Below are positions 1 through 8,443 of a stretch of DNA of 45,751 bases, in pieces. Both the position numbers and the translations under genes were made by a program. Location: NCBI GenBank assembly GCA_016872285.1, contig VGZZ01000020.1, positions 1 through 45,751 of the forward strand, read 5' to 3'. This stretch comes from SAR202 cluster bacterium. GTDB lineage: Bacteria; Chloroflexota; Dehalococcoidia; Lucifugimonadales; GCA-2712585. The notes under the pieces are model-generated. The model made no database searches, was not told where the DNA came from, and worked only from the letters and a program-made list of their open reading frames with translations. Position 1 is the first letter of the stretch, and each line of letters opens with the position of its first letter.

Positions 1-360
1 GTCCCACCGGAAGGGGTTGTCGAAGGCCACGAAGTTCAGCACGCCTATTAGACCCACGAACGCCACTGTCATAACAATGACGTTGGTGCTGTATCTTCCC
101 TGCCTGGCAGCTATAGTCCCGGCCACATTCCTACGGGACACGACCAGCGCAGTGGCCAACAGTACGATTCCAATACCCAGGATGACATATCCGAGGGTCT
201 TCAATTCCGAGACCAGGCCCACTATTACCAGGCCTACGACGATGCAGAGAACGCTTAGGAGGCCTGCGGTGGCAGCCACGGTCCCGAGGCCCTGTCCCAG
301 GCCTTTCACAGCGTCCAGCATTGTCCCTGACGTTCGTTCTACGCGCGGATCGTTGCTCAC
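1..360 (-). CDS. GldG-like ABC transporter auxiliary membrane protein (N-terminal part)
   Basis: The gene starts with GTG at 360, one base after the TGA of the upstream permease gene, and runs off the left edge, so only about 120 residues are visible. They contain two hydrophobic segments (roughly residues 30-55 and 58-75) and then RYSTNVIVMT...LNFVAFDNPFRWD. A membrane segment followed by a short loop ending in (R/K)WD is how GldG-type auxiliary proteins begin before their large extracytoplasmic domain. That it follows an ATPase and a GldF-like permease with no gap supports the family call. The substrate is unknown; in this family the Gld name does not imply gliding motility. The rest of the protein cannot be judged. 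Confidence 0.7.
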   Translation of the reverse strand, partial: MSNDPRVERTSGTMLDAVKGLGQGLGTVAATAGLLSVLCIVVGLVIVGLVSELKTLGYVILGIGIVLLATALVVSRRNVAGTIAARQGRYSTNVIVMTVAFVGLIGVLNFVAFDNPFRWD

Positions 361-361
361 T

Positions 362-1093
362 TCATCTCCATCGGCGCGTCTCCAGGGACCTGACGGTCAA
401 GAAGAGGAAGACGGCAATCAAACTTACGTAGTAGACAACGTTCCCGGTGTCTATAACGCCACGCACAAAATCATCGAAATGGGTGGTCATACCTATTTGA
501 GACACGATGGTGGAGGCTATGCCGGTGACCTGGTCCGCCGCCAGTTCTAAGAACGACAGCAGCACCAGTATTCCTAGCGACGTCACCGCCGCCACAATCT
601 GGTTGCTGGTCAGGGAGGAAGCCAGCAGGCCTATGGCTATGCCTGAGGCGCCAAAGAGAATTACGCCAAGATATCCGCTCAGCAGTGGGCCAGGCTCGGG
701 GTTCCCACGCCACACCAGCATCAGCACGTACCAGAGGGTGAGCGCCAATGCCCCGAGGAAGAAGGCCATGGAAGCTATGAACTTGCCCAGCACGACTTCC
801 CAGTCCTTGACCGGCGATGTTAGCAGCAGCTCTATGGTGCCCATCTTCTGCTCTTCCGCCAGCAGACGCATGGTCAGTACAGGGGCCAGCCAGGGCATGA
901 GGAAGAGGGACATCTGCCTGAACATGTCCCTAAGGCTTGCCTCGGGAAAGTTCGCGCCGGTTAGAACGCTGTCCACGCTGCGGACGAAGAAGAAGCCTGT
1001 CAGGGCCACAAAGATCAGGGCCACCACATACGCCATAGGGCTGGAGAAATAGCCTTTTATTTCCTTCCAGGCAATGGTACAGGTATTTTTCAA
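362..1093 (-). CDS. ABC-2 type permease, GldF-like
   Basis: Membrane subunit of an ABC-2 exporter, about 243 residues with six or so hydrophobic segments. The reading frame is open further upstream, but I chose the TTG at 1093 because it overlaps the ATPase stop (TTGA) and gives the usual N-terminus KNTCTIAWKEIKGYFSSP. An upstream ATG would overlap the ATPase gene by more than 80 bases. The motif EEQKMGTIELLLTSPV after the second membrane segment and the loop HFDDFVRGVIDTGNVVYY near the C-terminus are typical of GldF/ABC-2 permeases. It is cotranscribed with the ATPase at 1090-2043 and the GldG-like gene that follows. Confidence 0.85.
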   Translation of the reverse strand: MKNTCTIAWKEIKGYFSSPMAYVVALIFVALTGFFFVRSVDSVLTGANFPEASLRDMFRQMSLFLMPWLAPVLTMRLLAEEQKMGTIELLLTSPVKDWEVVLGKFIASMAFFLGALALTLWYVLMLVWRGNPEPGPLLSGYLGVILFGASGIAIGLLASSLTSNQIVAAVTSLGILVLLSFLELAADQVTGIASTIVSQIGMTTHFDDFVRGVIDTGNVVYYVSLIAVFLFLTVRSLETRRWR

Positions 1094-2043
1094 ACAGAGG
1101 CCTCTTCCGTAGTGAGCTTGAGGAATATCTCTTCCAGGCTCATGCCCATAAGCTGAAGGTTTAAAAGAGACCATCCGTTGCTGATAATTGTCTTGGATGC
1201 CGTAGGCCGCAGGTCCAGCCCGCGCCGCGCGCGAATCCGAAATATATTACGGTCCGTGTTCCCTGCGGTCACGCAAGTCACGTCAATGACGCCTCTGATT
1301 TTCTGCAGCGCCTCCATGACCTCCACCTTGGGCCCTACCACCTCCACCTCCAGACGCTCCACGCCCTGGAGCTTGTCCGCCAGGTCTCTAGGCGTGTCCT
1401 CCGCGACAATTTGCCCCTGGTTGATAATCAGCACACGGTTGCACAACATACTGACTTCGGGCAGGATGTGGGTACTCAGGATCACCGTGTGGCTCCCCGC
1501 CAGGTCCCGAATCAACTGCCGCGTCTCGACAATCTGGATAGGGTCGATGCCGATGGTGGGTTCGTCCAGGACCAGCACGTCCGGTTCGTGGAGCACGGCC
1601 TGGGCGATGCCTACCCTCTGCCGGTACCCTTTGGACAGCTTGCCGATATGGCTGTACATGTAATCGCCGAGGCGGCACGCGTCGATTACGTAGTCGACGC
1701 GTGCCTTTATGGTCTTCTGTTTCATCCCTCGAATCGATCCCATAAAAGACAGGTAGTCTTCTACGGTCATGTCCGTGTAGAGGGGCACGGTCTCCGGCAG
1801 GTACCCGATGTGAGACCGCGCCTGAATGGACTGGTCCACCAGGTCGAAGCCGGCTACCAGGGCCGAACCGCTGCTGGGCGGCAGGAAGCCAGTGACAATA
1901 CGCATGGTTGTGGTCTTCCCCGCGCCGTTGGGGCCGAGGAAGCCCACTATCTCACCCTTCTTCACTTCAAAGTTTACGTTTTCTATAGCAAGGAAATTGC
2001 CGTAGGACTTGGTCAAATTCCTGGCTTCTACCATGGTTGCCAT
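1090..2043 (-). CDS. ABC transporter ATP-binding protein, GldA-like
   Basis: Nucleotide-binding subunit of the exporter, 317 residues. Walker A is GPNGAGKTT (37-45), the ABC signature LSKGYRQRV (136-144), Walker B VLVLDEPT (156-163) and the H-loop histidine is in STH (about 192). The region after the ATPase core (about 215-317) is the C-terminal extension found in ABC-2 export ATPases. A GGAGAT sequence precedes the ATG. It is the first gene of a three-gene minus-strand operon and is divergent from speD. The substrate cannot be told from the sequence. Confidence 0.9.
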   Translation of the reverse strand: MATMVEARNLTKSYGNFLAIENVNFEVKKGEIVGFLGPNGAGKTTTMRIVTGFLPPSSGSALVAGFDLVDQSIQARSHIGYLPETVPLYTDMTVEDYLSFMGSIRGMKQKTIKARVDYVIDACRLGDYMYSHIGKLSKGYRQRVGIAQAVLHEPDVLVLDEPTIGIDPIQIVETRQLIRDLAGSHTVILSTHILPEVSMLCNRVLIINQGQIVAEDTPRDLADKLQGVERLEVEVVGPKVEVMEALQKIRGVIDVTCVTAGNTDRNIFRIRARRGLDLRPTASKTIISNGWSLLNLQLMGMSLEEIFLKLTTEEASV

Positions 2044-2186
2044 GGAAACTTATCTCCGCTCTAGAGCAACTGCCGCGCGCAAATTAAAGCTATTGTGTAG
2101 GACAGCCTAGAATGATATTCTAAATATTCGTGTTTGCCAATATTAGGGCTAAACTTTCCAACAACTACTAGCTAAGGAGTAGGGGG
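2044..2186. promoter_or_regulatory. Divergent intergenic region between ABC operon and speD
   Basis: This AT-rich gap separates two divergent transcription units and must hold both promoters. A short inverted repeat, TAGAAT-GAT-ATTCTA, lies at 2108-2122 and could be an operator. I found no convincing -35/-10 pair for either side. The ribosome binding site AAGGAG at 2174-2179 fixes the GTG start of speD at 2187. Confidence 0.3.
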
Positions 2187-2600
2187 GTGCACCTTCTTAT
2201 TGACGGTTACGCTGGCGATACCCAGCGAATGTGGGATAGGGACTTTGTTCACAAGTTCCTGGAGGAGTTTCCGGCTACCCTCGGCATGAATAAGATTTAC
2301 GGGCCCGTTGTATTAGAATACGACGCTCCCAAGCCCGAGGATTCCGGTGTTTCCGGTTTTGTGGTTATTGCCGAGAGCCATATCAGCGTTCACACCTTTC
2401 CAGAGCGCAGCTACATGAATATAGATATCTTCTCATGTAAGGCCTTCGACTCTCAGAAAGCTTTGGACAGGGTCAAGGAACAGTTCCGCCTGCAGAACAT
2501 GAAGACCTGGCAGGTGGACCGGGGCCTTGAGCATTACGACCCCAGTCTGGCCCGCCCGCGAGGAGTTCGGGAGCAGGTGGCTGGCCCGGCGGACAACTAG
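2187..2600 (+). CDS. speD: S-adenosylmethionine decarboxylase proenzyme
   Basis: Makes decarboxylated S-adenosylmethionine, the aminopropyl donor for spermidine synthesis. At 137 residues it has the size of the short bacterial class. The processing site is clear: AESHISVHTFPE at 62-73, where the proenzyme is expected to cleave between Glu63 and Ser64 and turn the serine into the pyruvoyl cofactor. A conserved cysteine (FSCKAF, about residue 92) also fits the family. The GTG start follows AAGGAG with 7-base spacing. The agmatinase gene begins 9 bases after its stop, so the two form a polyamine unit. No spermidine synthase gene is in the window. Confidence 0.93.
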   Translation: MHLLIDGYAGDTQRMWDRDFVHKFLEEFPATLGMNKIYGPVVLEYDAPKPEDSGVSGFVVIAESHISVHTFPERSYMNIDIFSCKAFDSQKALDRVKEQFRLQNMKTWQVDRGLEHYDPSLARPRGVREQVAGPADN

Positions 2601-2609
2601 GCACCGCCG

Positions 2610-3524
2610 GTGGCCTCCACGCCTGACATTTCCTGGGTTCCCTTCAACTTCCTAGCTCTCACGCCCGAACAGTCAGACCTCCGAAAAGCTCGCGCAGTGG
2701 TCCTGCCCGTGCCCTACGACAGCACTACCTCCTATCGCACCGGATCCCGCTACGGCCCGATGGCGATAATCCAGGCTTCCGGGACTCTAGAAGACTATGA
2801 CCAGGAGCTAGACTTGGATGTGGCTAGCCTGGGCATACACACCACTCCATTTCTTGAACCGCATATGGCCGGCCCAGCCCAGATGGTGGAGCGGATCCAG
2901 CATGTAGTTCAACAATACGCCTCGACGGGTAAGATTGTGGCCGTTCTGGGCGGCGAGCATACCGTCACTGTAGGGGCTGTCAGGGCCATGGCGTCGCTAT
3001 ACGAAGACCTATCCGTTTTATACCTGGATGCCCACGGCGACCTGCGGGCCTCTTACATGGACACGCCCTACAGCCACGCAACTGCAGCGCGTCGAGTCCG
3101 CGAGATGTGCCCCGTGGTGCAAGTCGGCGTACGAAGCATCAGCCTGGAAGAGCGGGATTTCATCAAGAAGGGCGGCGCGGCCACCTTTTTCTGGGACGCC
3201 CAGTCCCCCAGCCTGCCCAAGATCAACGACGTTCTTAAACATTTGAGTCCTACTGTGTACGTCAGCGTGGACCTGGACTCCCTGGACCCCTCCATTATGT
3301 CGGCGGTGGGTACGCCTGAGCCTGGCGGTATGACCTGGGCGCATATGACCGGGCTGCTAAAGGATGTCGCGAGGCAGCGGCGCATCGTTGGCTTCGACGT
3401 CACCGAGCTGAGCCCCGAGGAAGGCCCCAACGCCTGCTCCTACACCGCGGCCAAGCTGGTGTATAAGCTTATAGCTTATTCCGCTACCCTGGGGCCTGAC
3501 AAAGCAAAAACTTCAAAAGGCTAG
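2610..3524 (+). CDS. speB: Agmatinase (ureohydrolase family)
   Basis: Expected to hydrolyse agmatine to putrescine and urea. The 304-residue protein carries the ureohydrolase metal-binding motifs in order: GGEHT (114-118), DAHGDLR (140-146) and SVDLDSLDPS (219-228), with a late GFDVTELSPE block. These supply the His/Asp ligands of the binuclear manganese centre. The start is GTG at 2610, 9 bases after speD. The pairing with speD supports agmatinase over arginase or formimidoylglutamase, but substrate choice within this superfamily cannot be proven from motifs alone. Confidence 0.88.
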   Translation: MASTPDISWVPFNFLALTPEQSDLRKARAVVLPVPYDSTTSYRTGSRYGPMAIIQASGTLEDYDQELDLDVASLGIHTTPFLEPHMAGPAQMVERIQHVVQQYASTGKIVAVLGGEHTVTVGAVRAMASLYEDLSVLYLDAHGDLRASYMDTPYSHATAARRVREMCPVVQVGVRSISLEERDFIKKGGAATFFWDAQSPSLPKINDVLKHLSPTVYVSVDLDSLDPSIMSAVGTPEPGGMTWAHMTGLLKDVARQRRIVGFDVTELSPEEGPNACSYTAAKLVYKLIAYSATLGPDKAKTSKG

Positions 3525-3527
3525 CGC

Positions 3528-4640
3528 ATGGGCGCCAATATTAGTCTGGGGCGCGTGCTGGGCATACCCCTGGGTGTAAGTTATAGCTGGTTCTTAATAC
3601 TAGGTCTGGTCACCTTTGTCCTGTCCCGCCAGTACGGCGACCTATATCCCGCATGGTCCGCCGCGCAACAGTGGACTCTGGGTATTGTGTCCAGCGTACT
3701 TTTCTTCGCGTCCGTCCTTGTCCATGAGCTTTCGCATAGCGTCCTGGCTATCAGGAAGGGAATACCGGTAAAGGGCATTACTCTGTTCATCTTCGGCGGG
3801 GTCTCCCAGATATCCCGCGAGGCTGAGCGTCCGTTCAGCGGGTTCATCATTTCCGCCGTAGGCCCTTTCTCCAGCCTGATCCTGTGCGGCCTGTTCGCCG
3901 GCCTATATTTCGCCTTCGACCGTTTCGGCGACCACCTTGGGGCCCTTTTCTTCACGCTTGCCTGGATTAACTTCTCTCTCGCCGCGTTCAACCTCCTCCC
4001 TGGATTTCCTCTGGACGGCGGCCGCGTTTTGCGCTCCATTATCTGGGCGGCGACGAACAGCTACTGGCGGGCTACCCTTATGGCTACCCGGGCCGGCCAG
4101 GCCATGGGTTTCCTGATGATTGCCGGGGGCCTAGCTATGCTTTTGTTCATGGAGGAATTTCAGGGGATATGGATCAGCGCTATGGGCTGGTTTCTTACCA
4201 TGGCCGCCAGCGCCAGCTACCGCCAGTTCAAAGTACGGCAGCAACTGGAAGGTCTGTCCGCCGCGCAGATCATGAATCCCTCCTTTGGCGTGGTCCCATC
4301 CGACGCCTCGCTGGAGTCTCTGGCCAGCGACATCCTGAACAATAGGCATAACCTCTACCTGGTGGTACAGGGGCAAGAATCCCTGGGGGTCATAACCTTC
4401 CGCGCCATGAACCGGGTACCCAGAGACAAGTGGGCGTCGACCCGAGTTGGGGAGGCCATGCGACCGCTCCACGGATACCCCGTGGTCTCTCCCGTGTCCA
4501 CGGCTCTCTCCGCCCTGGAGGCGATTGAAAACCGCAATTCCCCTATGGCGCTAGTTTTCGACGGCCAGCAGTGCCGTGGGTACATTACCCAGGAGCACGC
4601 TCTACACACTCTTAAGAACCGCCCCTCCCAGCCCGCCTAA
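3528..4640 (+). CDS. Site-2 protease family (M50) metalloprotease with CBS domains
   Basis: Polytopic membrane zinc protease, 370 residues. HELSH at 66-70 gives the zinc-binding histidines and catalytic Glu67, and NLLPGFPLDGGR (155-166) contains the third ligand, Asp163. About six membrane segments span residues 15-215. A cytoplasmic tail from about 230 to 365 looks like a pair of CBS domains, which often bind adenine nucleotides, so cleavage may respond to energy state. This is the Rip/SpoIVFB-like branch that cleaves substrates within the membrane. It starts 3 bases after agmatinase and is probably cotranscribed. Its substrate is unknown. Confidence 0.9.
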   Translation: MGANISLGRVLGIPLGVSYSWFLILGLVTFVLSRQYGDLYPAWSAAQQWTLGIVSSVLFFASVLVHELSHSVLAIRKGIPVKGITLFIFGGVSQISREAERPFSGFIISAVGPFSSLILCGLFAGLYFAFDRFGDHLGALFFTLAWINFSLAAFNLLPGFPLDGGRVLRSIIWAATNSYWRATLMATRAGQAMGFLMIAGGLAMLLFMEEFQGIWISAMGWFLTMAASASYRQFKVRQQLEGLSAAQIMNPSFGVVPSDASLESLASDILNNRHNLYLVVQGQESLGVITFRAMNRVPRDKWASTRVGEAMRPLHGYPVVSPVSTALSALEAIENRNSPMALVFDGQQCRGYITQEHALHTLKNRPSQPA

Positions 4641-4775
4641 ACGGTTTCTTAACAAGTTTCCTATAGAGTATCTCTAAGCACATTTCTCAATTCCGTCTAT
4701 GAGGCCGTCCCACGGCGAAGGCGCCACCCCTGTGCTACAATACCTGGCGGAGCGCGAAGACGCACAAAACACAAA

Positions 4776-5972
4776 ATGACCGTCCCTAATCACATCATTT
4801 ATATGGACCACGCGGGCACCACTCCCATGGACCCCCGTGTAGCTGAGACTATGCTCCCCTACTTCACCTCGCTCTTCGGCAACCCTTCCAGTATACACAC
4901 TGTGGGCCAGGAAGCTAAAAAAGCGCTGGATGAGTCTCGAGAGAAGGTGGCGCGGGTACTGGGCTGCCGCTCCAACGAGGTTGTGTTCACCAGCGGCGGC
5001 ACCGAGTCTGACAACGCGGCCCTCAAAGGCGTCGCGGAGGCGCTCAAGCATACAGGGAATCACATTATCACCTCGGTCATCGAACACCACGCCATACTCC
5101 ACACCTGCCAGTATCTTGAAAACCAGGGCTTTGAGGTCACTTATCTACCGGTGGATAAGCACGGTCAGGTCAGCCCACAAAAAGTCCAGGACGCCATCAC
5201 CAGTCGTACCATTCTTGTGAGCGTAATGCTGGCCAACAATGAAATCGGCGCCATCCAGCCTATTCCTGAGATCGCCAGGGCTGTGAAAGAGCGCGCCCAG
5301 CAGCTTGAGCGCACGGTGGTAGTCCACACCGATGCCGTCCAGGCTCCCGGCCTGCTGGACATCAACGTGAGGCGCCTGGGCGTCGACCTGCTGAGTCTCT
5401 CCGCCCATAAGTTCCACGGTCCTAAGGGCGTAGGCATTCTTTTTATTCGACGCGGCACTCCCTGGCTGCCCCAGCAACTGGGCGGCGGGCAGGAGCGGGA
5501 GCGGCGCTCCGGAACGGAGAACATCCCCGGTATTGTAGGCGCGGCCCATGCCCTGGAGCTGGCGGAAGAGGAGCGGCCGCAGACCGCTGCCCACTGCGCC
5601 CGTCTGCGAGACCGCATTATCCAGGGGATGCAAGCGTCCATACCTCACGCGTATCTCAACGGCCATCCCATCCAACGACTGCCGAATAATGTCAACTTCT
5701 CCTTTGAGAATGTTGAAGGCGAGCCTATTCTGCTTGGGCTGGACATGAAGGGCATTTGCGCCTCCAGCGGCAGCGCCTGCTCCTCCGGCTCCCTGGAGCC
5801 CTCCCACGTTCTCCTGGCCCTGGGCCAGTCCGCGGACCTGGCCCGCGGCAGCCTGCGGCTTACCCTTGGACGCAACAATACAGACGATGAAGTGGACCGA
5901 TTGCTCTCCGTCCTTCCCGACCTGGTCCACCGCCTTCGCGAGATGCCCTCGCTCACAACAACTGGAACATAG
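4776..5972 (+). CDS. Cysteine desulfurase (NifS/IscS type)
   Basis: PLP-dependent enzyme that takes sulfur from cysteine for Fe-S cluster or tRNA thiolation pathways, 398 residues. The PLP lysine is Lys212 in [10 protein letters not shown], the stacking histidine is His104 in IEHH, and the persulfide-forming cysteine is Cys335 in [14 protein letters not shown]. The N-terminal [12 protein letters not shown] block and [10 protein letters not shown] are also typical. The short SGSACSSG loop points to the NifS/IscS class rather than SufS. No scaffold gene (iscU/sufU) or thiouridylase gene is adjacent, so the partner pathway is open. A weak TACAAT -10 box lies at 4736-4741. Confidence 0.93.
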   Translation: MTVPNHIIYMDHAGTTPMDPRVAETMLPYFTSLFGNPSSIHTVGQEAKKALDESREKVARVLGCRSNEVVFTSGGTESDNAALKGVAEALKHTGNHIITSVIEHHAILHTCQYLENQGFEVTYLPVDKHGQVSPQKVQDAITSRTILVSVMLANNEIGAIQPIPEIARAVKERAQQLERTVVVHTDAVQAPGLLDINVRRLGVDLLSLSAHKFHGPKGVGILFIRRGTPWLPQQLGGGQERERRSGTENIPGIVGAAHALELAEEERPQTAAHCARLRDRIIQGMQASIPHAYLNGHPIQRLPNNVNFSFENVEGEPILLGLDMKGICASSGSACSSGSLEPSHVLLALGQSADLARGSLRLTLGRNNTDDEVDRLLSVLPDLVHRLREMPSLTTTGT

Positions 5973-5984
5973 CGAGTAGTAGAC

Positions 5985-6515
5985 ATGAAGTTTTACCGAG
6001 CGTTCATAACCCTGGTTATCCTTGTGGCTGCGATAGGCCCCACCGCCGCCTGCTTTGGAGGCTCCGCGTCCTGGGGCCGAACCTTCCAGGGACCTATCCT
6101 GGAGGTAACGCCTGTAGAATCGTTCACCGTGCCTGAGGTGGTCTACCAGGAAGACGACAAGAACACATACGTCATCAAGCCTTCCACCGGCAATGACCTT
6201 CTGGTCTTTCACGCCCGCATTGGGAACCACGCCGCCGACGTCGCCTTCATGGATATAGACAGCCAGCCTGCCGAAATAACCCTTGCCAGTGCCGGTTCAG
6301 TTAAGTCTGTCAACACTGCCCAGGTTAAGCAGCCTTTCGATGGCAGCGGCCAGCATCCCAGCCTGAACCGATACATCCCTTTTGTTCGCGGCACCCAGGA
6401 GTTGGAAAAGGGCTACGAACTGAATGGGTGGCTGGTATTCGACGTGCCCAAGGGCGATAAGCTTGAGCAGTTCAAGTGGGAAGCCGGCGGCGACGTCATC
6501 ATCATTGATTTCTAG
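5985..6515 (+). CDS. Putative secreted or lipoprotein with DUF4352-like domain
   Basis: Unknown function, 176 residues. The N-terminus has a positively charged start, a hydrophobic stretch and TAAC at about 20-23, which resembles a lipobox although the -3 residue is Thr rather than Leu/Val. The mature part is beta-rich and ends with GYELNGWLVFDVPKGDKL, close to the pattern seen in DUF4352/immunoglobulin-like exported proteins. It lies 12 bases after the cysteine desulfurase, but a functional link is doubtful. Confidence 0.65.
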   Translation: MKFYRAFITLVILVAAIGPTAACFGGSASWGRTFQGPILEVTPVESFTVPEVVYQEDDKNTYVIKPSTGNDLLVFHARIGNHAADVAFMDIDSQPAEITLASAGSVKSVNTAQVKQPFDGSGQHPSLNRYIPFVRGTQELEKGYELNGWLVFDVPKGDKLEQFKWEAGGDVIIIDF

Positions 6516-6612
6516 CCTCCCGCGTTCCCTACTTTGTACCAGGCACTATTCCTGATACCATTACAGGCATTTCCCGGCTTATTAACTCTCGCCATTTACA
6601 CAGGAGGACTCC

Positions 6613-7092
6613 ATGGCCGTAGACGTTGGACAAAAAGTCCCGGACTTTACGCTGCCCGATAGCGGCAACACCCCTCAGAAATTCAGCGACCTGGCCAAGG
6701 GCAAAAACGTTGTTCTGGCATTCTTCCCGGGCGCGTTTACCGGCGTCTGCACCAAAGAGGCTTGCTCTCTTAGAGACAGCGCGAGCAAGCTCAACACGAT
6801 GAACGCCCAGGTTATAGGCATTTCCGTGGATTCACCCTTTGCCCAGAAGGGCTGGGCCACGGCTAACAACCTCAACTTTCCGCTTCTCAGTGATTACTCT
6901 CGAATAGTGGTAAACCAGTTTGGCGTTTCTCTGCCCAACTTCGCGAAGCTGGAGGGGTATACGGCTTCGCGGCGCGCCGTCTTTGTTATCGACAAGAGCG
7001 GCACCGTGCGCTACAAGCAGGTCACGCCATCCCCCGGCGTAGAGCCTAACTATGACGAGATTAACCAGGCTGTGGCAAAGCTACCGAAGTAG
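6613..7092 (+). CDS. Peroxiredoxin (AhpC/TSA family)
   Basis: Thiol peroxidase that reduces hydrogen peroxide and organic peroxides, 159 residues. The motif FFPGAFTGVCTKEAC places the peroxidatic Cys at 46 and a second Cys at 51, the spacing of an atypical 2-Cys BCP-like enzyme; an AhpE-like 1-Cys mechanism with an extra Cys is the alternative. A strong AGGAGG precedes the ATG. It appears to be its own transcription unit, followed by a terminator-like hairpin at 7125-7160. The electron donor is not identifiable here. Confidence 0.92.
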   Translation: MAVDVGQKVPDFTLPDSGNTPQKFSDLAKGKNVVLAFFPGAFTGVCTKEACSLRDSASKLNTMNAQVIGISVDSPFAQKGWATANNLNFPLLSDYSRIVVNQFGVSLPNFAKLEGYTASRRAVFVIDKSGTVRYKQVTPSPGVEPNYDEINQAVAKLPK

Positions 7093-7124
7093 TCGCTGGC
7101 TTCGCTTTTGATTCGAGATTACGA

Positions 7125-7160
7125 TAAGGCAGGCCGAGGCATAGCGCCTGGCCTGCCTTA
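7125..7160 (+). terminator. Hairpin terminator after peroxiredoxin
   Basis: TAAGGCAGGCC at 7125-7135 pairs perfectly with GGCCTGCCTTA at 7150-7160, with four more inner pairs after a one-base bulge. It is followed by TAATATT rather than a clean T-run, so termination may be partial. It lies only 12 bases before the next start codon. Confidence 0.55.
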
Positions 7161-7171
7161 TAATATTCGCC

Positions 7172-7777
7172 ATGGCTGACATTGCCCCGACACGTCAGGT
7201 ACACCCGCCTCCCTGGCGCCGGCTGTTCCATCTCACCGCCGGCAGCTCTATACCTATCATAGGCGTCTTCGCGTCCAAGGAGGCTATGATTGTCCTCCTA
7301 TCTGTCCTGGCTGGGCTCTCCCTTATAGTCGAAGCCGCGCGCATGTTCATCCCACCCCTCAACACCTTCCTGCTACGTTACCTCAAGCCGCTTCTCAAAG
7401 ACGCTGAGAGCCGGCGATTCACCGGCTCTACCCATATGGTCATAGCAGCCTTATTCTGCTTCCTGTTCCTCGACAGAGGCTTCGCCGTGGCCGCTTTCCT
7501 ATTCCTGTCGGCTGGCGATCCGATGGCGGCTATCATTGGCCGCCGCGCTCCCGGCTGGCGGCTCAACGGCAAGTCTCCCGTGGGCACCCTGACCCTATTG
7601 GCCACCGGCATGGCTCTTTCCTTTCTCCTCTGGTCTACCGACGTGGCCTCACCACTATGGGCGCTTCTGGCCGGCGCCGCTGTAGCCTCGGTGGTGGAGA
7701 TATTACCTCTGCCGCTGGACGATAACTTCACTATTCCAGTCATCGCCGGCGCCGCCATGGGGATTATGACCTTGTAG
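7172..7777 (+). CDS. Dolichol/phytol kinase-like CTP-dependent membrane kinase
   Basis: Integral membrane protein of 201 residues with about six hydrophobic segments. GDPMAAIIGRR (about 113-123), GKSPVGTLT (131-139) and the closing block EILPLPLDDNFTIP (about 174-187) match the conserved order seen in the SEC59/VTE5 family, which phosphorylates polyprenols or phytol with CTP. It could also act on another isoprenoid or lipid alcohol, since the family is poorly characterised in bacteria. It ends 12 bases from the convergent cofC gene. Confidence 0.7.
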   Translation: MADIAPTRQVHPPPWRRLFHLTAGSSIPIIGVFASKEAMIVLLSVLAGLSLIVEAARMFIPPLNTFLLRYLKPLLKDAESRRFTGSTHMVIAALFCFLFLDRGFAVAAFLFLSAGDPMAAIIGRRAPGWRLNGKSPVGTLTLLATGMALSFLLWSTDVASPLWALLAGAAVASVVEILPLPLDDNFTIPVIAGAAMGIMTL

Positions 7778-7789
7778 GAGTGCCTACAC

Positions 7790-8443
7790 TTATGGCGCGG
7801 CGTCTGGGGCGGTGAGGCGGTAGATGAGGCCGGGGGTGAGGCTTTCGTATTCCTGGGCGTCTTCCCAGGTGTCGAGGTCAAGGGTGAGGCCGAGGGAGTA
7901 GTTGATGGTGAATGGAAGGAAGATAGAGGCGGCCTGGGCGACGTGCTTTCTGAAGCTGGACTCGCCCATCATGAACTGGAAGGCAATGGGCTGGGGGAGG
8001 AAGATAGCGTTGGTACCGCCGCTGCGCTGGGCGGGGACGAGGACGGCGGTGTCTCGGTGGGGGGAGGATGAGATGAGCATGTCCAGGTCGCGCTTTTTGA
8101 CGTAGGGGAGGTCACCGGGGAGGAAGAGGGGAGCTTTGTGGGTGTCCCAGGCGGTGCGGAAGGTGAGGTGGAGGATGGTGTTAAGGTCGGGGCCTGGGTC
8201 GGTTTTCCAGAGGGCGGCGTGGTCGGCGGCGAGGCGGCGGACGGGGTCGTCGGTGGCGACGACCCAGGTCTCGAGGGCGGCCTCCTGGCAGGCGCGGAGG
8301 GACTCGCGGAGGAGGTTGAGGGTGAGGCGCTGGCGCTGCTGGGGGTCGAGGTGAGGGGCGAGGCGGGACTTGGCCTGGGCGAGAGGTTTGACGGGGATGA
8401 TAATGACTGGAGCGGGGGGGGTGGGCGCGGGGCTAGTCGACAT
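7790..8443 (-). CDS. cofC: 2-phospho-L-lactate / phosphoenolpyruvate guanylyltransferase (F420 biosynthesis)
   Basis: Activates a three-carbon phosphoacid (2-phospholactate in archaea, phosphoenolpyruvate in many bacteria) with GTP for F420 synthesis. The 217-residue protein has the nucleotidyltransferase start IIIPVKPLAQAKSRLAP (14-30), FLPGDLPYV (about 107-115) and SGGTNAIFLPQP (about 141-152). The ATG lies inside the last codons of cofD (11-base overlap), so translation is probably coupled. Which phosphoacid it uses cannot be read from these motifs; bacterial homologues are often called FbiD. Confidence 0.88.
   Translation of the reverse strand: MSTSPAPTPPAPVIIIPVKPLAQAKSRLAPHLDPQQRQRLTLNLLRESLRACQEAALETWVVATDDPVRRLAADHAALWKTDPGPDLNTILHLTFRTAWDTHKAPLFLPGDLPYVKKRDLDMLISSSPHRDTAVLVPAQRSGGTNAIFLPQPIAFQFMMGESSFRKHVAQAASIFLPFTINYSLGLTLDLDTWEDAQEYESLTPGLIYRLTAPDAAP

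Noticed and set aside
5145-6230. Minus-strand open frame of 361 codons opposite the cysteine desulfurase
   Set aside because: It covers two supported plus-strand genes and shows no recognisable motif.
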